DNA of 64,000 bases from Elgaria multicarinata webbii (Eukaryota; Chordata; Lepidosauria; Squamata; Anguidae): positions 91,551,447 to 91,615,446 of the forward strand of contig NC_086180.1 of the NCBI RefSeq assembly GCF_023053635.1. The letters run 5' to 3'. Below are positions 59,450 to 64,000 of this stretch, piece after piece. The notes beneath the pieces are model-generated. The model saw nothing but the letters and a program-made list of their open reading frames with translations. It made no database searches and had not been told where the DNA came from. A program made the position numbers and the translations under genes. Every line of letters begins with the position of its first letter. Position 1 is the first letter of the stretch.

Positions 59450-60445
59450 CTATGAAAAAGATTGAAATAAAACGTGAAATTAAATATATCTTCATCCCCA
59501 TGAGATTATGCTATAAACAAATTTTAAGATACAAAAACTATTAGATTCCATTCATAATCTTGATTTTCAGTTGTAGAATGTTAGTTTTGATTACGTATTT
59601 ATTCACAGGCTTATAGAATACCAGTTGACCCACGCCAAAGCCTTTTAACTCATAACCACACATGCCTTCCAATTACTTTGCTTTTTTTAAACATCTGTTT
59701 CTAGCTCTCTATTCCCCCCCTTTTTTCCTTTTTCTTTTTTTTTTAACACTAGATTGATTTGGATCAACTTCAGATTTCACATTATTGAAAGAAATGCATT
59801 ATTCTCTTCAGAATGTTTGGTCCTGTGATAAAATGTAAATATTTCTACTTGCTTTCTTATGTTTTTGGTTTGCAGCTTGTCTAGACTATGCTCTAGAGCA
59901 AGTTTATGCAATACCGAATGCTAAAGCTAATTTTAGGTGACCTCACCTCAGTGAAAAGCAGACAGGAAAACTATAGGCCAATGATACTCCGAAGTGCTGC
60001 CTATTTCTAGGAGTCACGTACAAAATGGTGGACTTTCAGGGGTAGAGCATCTTCCAAGTTAGTGGTGGAGTCAAGATAATAGCAGGGAGATAGTGTTTGT
60101 TAGGAAAGAAAAAGGAAAACACACACCACACATATTCCCCCTCCAGGACAGGGACTCTTTATGACACACAATCCAGAGATTCCTCAGGATGTACTGAGAC
60201 ACTGGGGCTGAATAAGGGTCCCAGGCCCCAAAATCTGTGAACATAGCCTGAAGATGAAAATTGTCAAACACATGAAAAAAAATTTTTTTTAAGCCCTAGG
60301 AATATACGTTGTAGAGGGGCAAAGCATTTATCTTTGCTTTTCTTCTCTCCTAGCTCATGAACTTGTGAAATATACATGTTTTAGCTTGCATATTTTGTAT
60401 GAAATGTTATTTTTTGTAAAATAAAAATCCAGATTGTGTGACGAT

Positions 60446-60577
60446 TTCTTCTTCTTCTTCTTCTTCTTCTTCTTCTTCTTCTTCTTCTTCTTCTTCTTCT
60501 TCTTCTTCTTCTTCTTCTTCTTCTTCTTCTTCTCCTTCTTCTTCTTCTTCTTCTCCTCCTCCTCCTCCTCCTCCTCT
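60446..60577. repeat. Long (TTC)n/(CCT)n tract in OTOP1 intron
   Basis: About 108 bp of nearly pure TTC with a single CTC unit near 60532, followed by about 24 bp of CCT. On the OTOP1 sense strand it reads as GAA then GGA repeats: 132 bp of pure purine on one strand. Confidence 0.97.
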
Positions 60578-61585
60578 TGGTTTTTCAGGAGGTGGCCCAT
60601 GCCTGATTACTCCCTCACCACTATAAAGAGTAAAGTGTGCATGTGTGGAGAATCATCTTCTTGTCTTGTAAGTAGTTTAGCCCAGTGTTAGCTTCTTGGC
60701 CCAATGAGGTTGGGAAGGTATCTCTGGGGATTTTCTCAGGGATACTGAGGACACTGTGGTCTCTTAAATGAGAGGTTGTTAAAATCAGAAGCATTGAAAA
60801 GTAGATTCCTTATTGTTTTCGCTTCTGGTGGTGGTAGCTTGGATTACTTGAGAGCGAAGAAGGACAGGGAGAAAAAGGGGAAAACCCTAATGGAGATCTA
60901 GCAGCCTGAGATTTCAACCTGTCTGGATTTTCCTCACCAGCTAAAGCTGGGCATATACAAACTGTTTTACCACAGTCCCAAATTCTGCTAAACTTATTAA
61001 TCACTATGTTCCATGAAAATCAGTGGGATATGTTTGGCATATACATTCAGCTGGATTTGGGTACCTTCATGCCTTTTACTCAGATTTATACTTCTACCCT
61101 AGATTTAGACGAAGGTGTTTTTCACTTTCTCTGACTTTAAATAACTATTAACATTTCTATTAAAGTTTGGGAACAGCCCTGAAGAAAGCAGTTTGAAGGT
61201 TGCTGCTAAAACTATTGATTCTACAAGGATGTAGAAATACAGCCAACCTTTCCTGTAGATCTATTTTAAGCCAAATGTTCACACAGTCTTAGCCCCTAAG
61301 CTTGTTTCAAGTGGCAGCGGTCAGCCCTGTGACATGATATAATAAAAGCTTTTAAGTGAAGGGTTCTTCTGAGTACGTGCAGAGTCGCCTCCCCTCGCCA
61401 CCAAATGATCACAATCTGGGATTAGAAAGCAGATCTTCCAGCCCCAAAGATGTGGTTTCTTGAGCACTTCCTACTGGAATATGCCCACAATTGTTTTGAA
61501 TGTAATATGCCATCAGCACATCTCATCATAGATTGACCCCAACTAATACTCCACTTTATTAAAGGGTTGGCAAGTTGCCCAAAAC

Positions 61586-61688
61586 ACAAGAGGCAGCTGG
61601 ACAGCCATCAGTCAGGTATGATTCCTGCATTGAGCAGGGGGTTGGACTTGATGGCCTTATAGGCACCTTCCAACTCTACTATTCTATG
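61586..61688 (+). mobile_element. CR1 3' tail
   Basis: aagaggcagctggacagcca, then ttcctgcattgagcaggggg, then ttccaactctactattctat is the CR1 3' end on the + strand, opposite to OTOP1. It is only about 100 bp (severely 5'-truncated). Confidence 0.85.
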
Positions 61689-63155
61689 TCCTATTCTGGG
61701 CATTCATGGCTTCTTCTCTTTACATTTAACTCTATCCCATTGCAATCAACATGAAAGCATTGGTTGTGCATATTCACACCATCTTTCTCAGCAACTACCA
61801 CTAATATACATTTGATTTATTTGGGTAGGTGGCAATTTCCCCCCCGAAACCTGTTTTCCTGGTCTAGAAAAAAAAACCCCACTTTCCTACCTCTTCTTTT
61901 GTGAAGGAATGGTCTGGTCTGGGGGCCACTTTCCATCCCCCGGACCTTTCCGCATGCCATATTCCTATCGCTGCTTTAGTGCTGAAATCTGGCTGTGCAG
62001 AAGTGCCCTAAAAATGGTGGCAACTCATCCATTATTTATCTTTTTTTGGTCATCACAAGGGGCAGCAGGGGTGTCACATGCAGCCCATCAGCTCATCCAT
62101 ATCCTAAAAGCAAAACTGGTTGAAGCATCTCATCATTCTTCCCTCACAAGTTATCTTAGTCCCAGGCCAGTTCCCAAGAATTATCAGTCCAATCCTAAAT
62201 AGTTTCTTCAGTAGATGGCCTGCTATAATTAAGACAGAATCAGAGCATTTTTACTCATTCAAGGGCTTGGGTTATCTACAATGCTTCTTCATAAATAACC
62301 CTATGCCATCTATTTGCTGTCATCCAAAGTAACATCATCTACTTCCCCCCTGTAGGTTTTCTGCCCTGGCTCCTCTATTTAACTGCCAGACTTGGGTAGT
62401 TTTGTGGATAAGCCTCAGCCCCTCATGCTGGATACTCAACACAGTGGCTCAGAGGCCATAAATAGCTTCAAGACTCCATGTATTTTAATCTCTCTTTTTA
62501 AACCACATATCTAAAGAAAATGACTTTTATCCATATTAAAGACATTACATTTTATGCAATGTATGCAATCAAGAAAAAGACTTCCCTTGATTTCAGTGCA
62601 ACTTAACTATGAAGTCTTGTGGCACCTTAAAAACCAAGAAATTGAAGTGTGTTAAGTCTTTTTAAAAGACTTAACTTTCTCTGGAGTTGAGTTTAGGTGA
62701 AAAATGTAACCCTAAGTATACTTATACTTGAGCACATATAACTTCTGTTTCAATTATGATTTCTCTGTGAGCAAGCGTTAAGTAGGGACTTTCAACCAAT
62801 CCATCAGTTTCCACATAGAATAACCTTTAAGTAATAAGCTCAACCTTGTTTGCTTAACGTTTTGACAGGAAAGGGACGCAATGGGAGACAAGGTTGCCAA
62901 CTTTCAAATTGGCCTCTATAGCTGTGGTTCTTTCAGCTACTTAGTGTTGGCCAGTGGCGGTTTATGCTGTGAAAAGTTTCACCTGGCCTTTGACTATGAG
63001 CAATAAAGTGTGTAAAGTATGGAAGAGTTTCACCTACTGATTTCTGCAGATCAAACTGCTGTTAAAAGCACAAACAACAAACAGGTTCTGTTTGTTTCTC
63101 GGTTGGCAACCCTGGCTACTGGTTTAATTGGCATTATTTTTGAATAATAACTTAC

Positions 63156-64000
63156 TGAAAGATTACACAAGAACAGGAACGCCGCAATGTTCTTCAGAAT
63201 GCTTCTTTTGCTGTTGACCACCAACTTTCTGTTAAGTGAGAAATCAGAAGTGGAGGGAGTGACTGGGGTGGTGGCTTGACCTTTGGCCTCATCCAGGGCA
63301 CCGCTTCCGCTGCTCTCAGGCAGACAACTATTTCCATTGAACATGTGTGGTAACTCTCCATTGGCAATGCCCTCTGTTCCATTATATATTTCTTTGTAGG
63401 AAGGGGCAGGGGACAGGATGCTTCCATTGGACACAGTTAGTATTCGAAGTGTCTTAATGACATCATTCACTTTTTCATGCTCACGGTGTATGGATTCAAT
63501 TATGAAGAGGTTCTGAATATATTTCTCAATTATAACAAGTATTGAAAAGGGCAGATTGTACCATGTGTATGCAGGGTGGGACTGAGCACAGATAATAGCA
63601 AGAATAGAACCCCAAGAAAGGAGCCAGGAACCTGAGGCAGTTCCAACCAATAAGTCTGCATCAAGTTTCCTAGCTGGATTTTTGGATACATCCAATGATT
63701 TTTGTTCAAGTCTGTAAATCAGAAGAGCAACAATCCCAGCTGCACACATGAGTGTCAGTACTGTGATAGAATACAAATAAAACATAATAAGTGCTAATTC
63801 ACTCCTTATTTTTGAACGCCCAATCTGGATCAAATAAACAACTACAATTGCTATTGTTGTAGTAAACACAACGAGTCCTAAAATGGTGCCCATTGTTTTG
63901 CCTTGAAACTTGAATGGTGTCTTTTGCTGATGAAGATGTTCAACTTTGCGTCCAATGTTCTTCCATAGCACATAGAGCATTGTGGATGTTAAAATGTGAT
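63156..64000 (-). CDS. OTOP1: OTOP1 penultimate exon (partial, runs off window)
   Basis: 281 codons of otopetrin-1 with the 5' end outside the window; the frame is open to the edge (HILTST before MLYVLWKNIGRKVEH). The exon holds several hydrophobic helices: TMGTILGLVVFTTTIAIVVV, LALIMFYLYSITVLTLM with AAGIVALLIYRLEQ, LLVGTASGSWLLSWGSILAI and YNLPFSILVIIEKYIQNLFI. A hydrophilic loop (about codons 185-255, with ESIHREHEKV) and the start of another helix (LKNIAAFLFLCNLS) follow. It ends TCA|GTAAGT, phase 0, joining LWIPPAFG of the last exon. The whole is the C-terminal half-channel of the proton-selective otopetrin family. The variable loop contains no breaks. Confidence 0.95.

Larger units (their letters stand above)
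59450..63155 (-). other. OTOP1: OTOP1 last intron (3.7 kb)
   Basis: The donor GTAAGT lies just below 63156 and the acceptor ATAG just above 59449 (minus strand). It contains the TTC/CCT tract, a CR1 tail and, near 62612-62635, a fragment of a common repeat (gtcttgtggcaccttaaaaa). Otherwise I see nothing recognisable. Confidence 0.85.

Noticed and set aside
60355-60691. Poly-Ser, poly-Phe and poly-Lys open frames
   Set aside because: They are translations of the TTC/CCT microsatellite in an OTOP1 intron.

Overview
The window is nuclear DNA of an amniote vertebrate, most likely a squamate reptile (lizard or snake). Three protein-coding loci can be recognised: the last two exons of SLC2A9 (GLUT9 urate transporter, + strand), the complete single-exon dopamine receptor gene DRD5 (- strand), and the last two exons of OTOP1 (otopetrin-1 proton channel, - strand). 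SLC2A9 and DRD5 are convergent. DRD5 and OTOP1 read the same way. The repeat content fits a squamate: L2, CR1/L3 and a young L1, Ty3/Gypsy LTR elements, hAT and foldback DNA transposons, and many copies of an ~90 bp quasi-palindromic repeat. The species assignment is an inference.

Layout. 1-7.5 kb: SLC2A9 3' end, with a 4.7 kb intron holding an inverted repeat and old repeats. 7.5-17 kb: a candidate solo LTR (~9.4-9.9 kb), a CR1 tail, and a nest in which a twin-primed (5'-inverted) L1 sits inside an L2. 17.3-21.8 kb: Ty3/Gypsy copy 1. 22-34 kb: intergenic DNA with decayed L2, CR1/L3, a possible long antisense LTR and microsatellites. 34.7-36.5 kb: a hAT element with perfect 8 bp target duplications. 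36.5-37.7 kb: a cluster of the quasi-palindromic repeat. 38.4-39.9 kb: DRD5 in a large CpG island. 42-50 kb: foldback copies, L2, CR1 and a candidate 2.2 kb TIR element. 50.8-56.7 kb: a CR1 split by Gypsy copy 2. 57-59 kb: two palindromic elements. 59.3-64 kb: OTOP1 terminal exons, with a 132 bp TTC/CCT tract in the intron between them.

The genes do not form a shared pathway. Their linkage is ancestral, and each is regulated on its own. I found no new gene system, CRISPR array or RNA gene. The most interesting structures are the two near-identical, same-direction Gypsy copies flanking DRD5, the L1-in-L2 nest with a readable twin-priming junction, the hAT element with a promoter-like GC-rich interior, and the quasi-palindromic repeat cluster.
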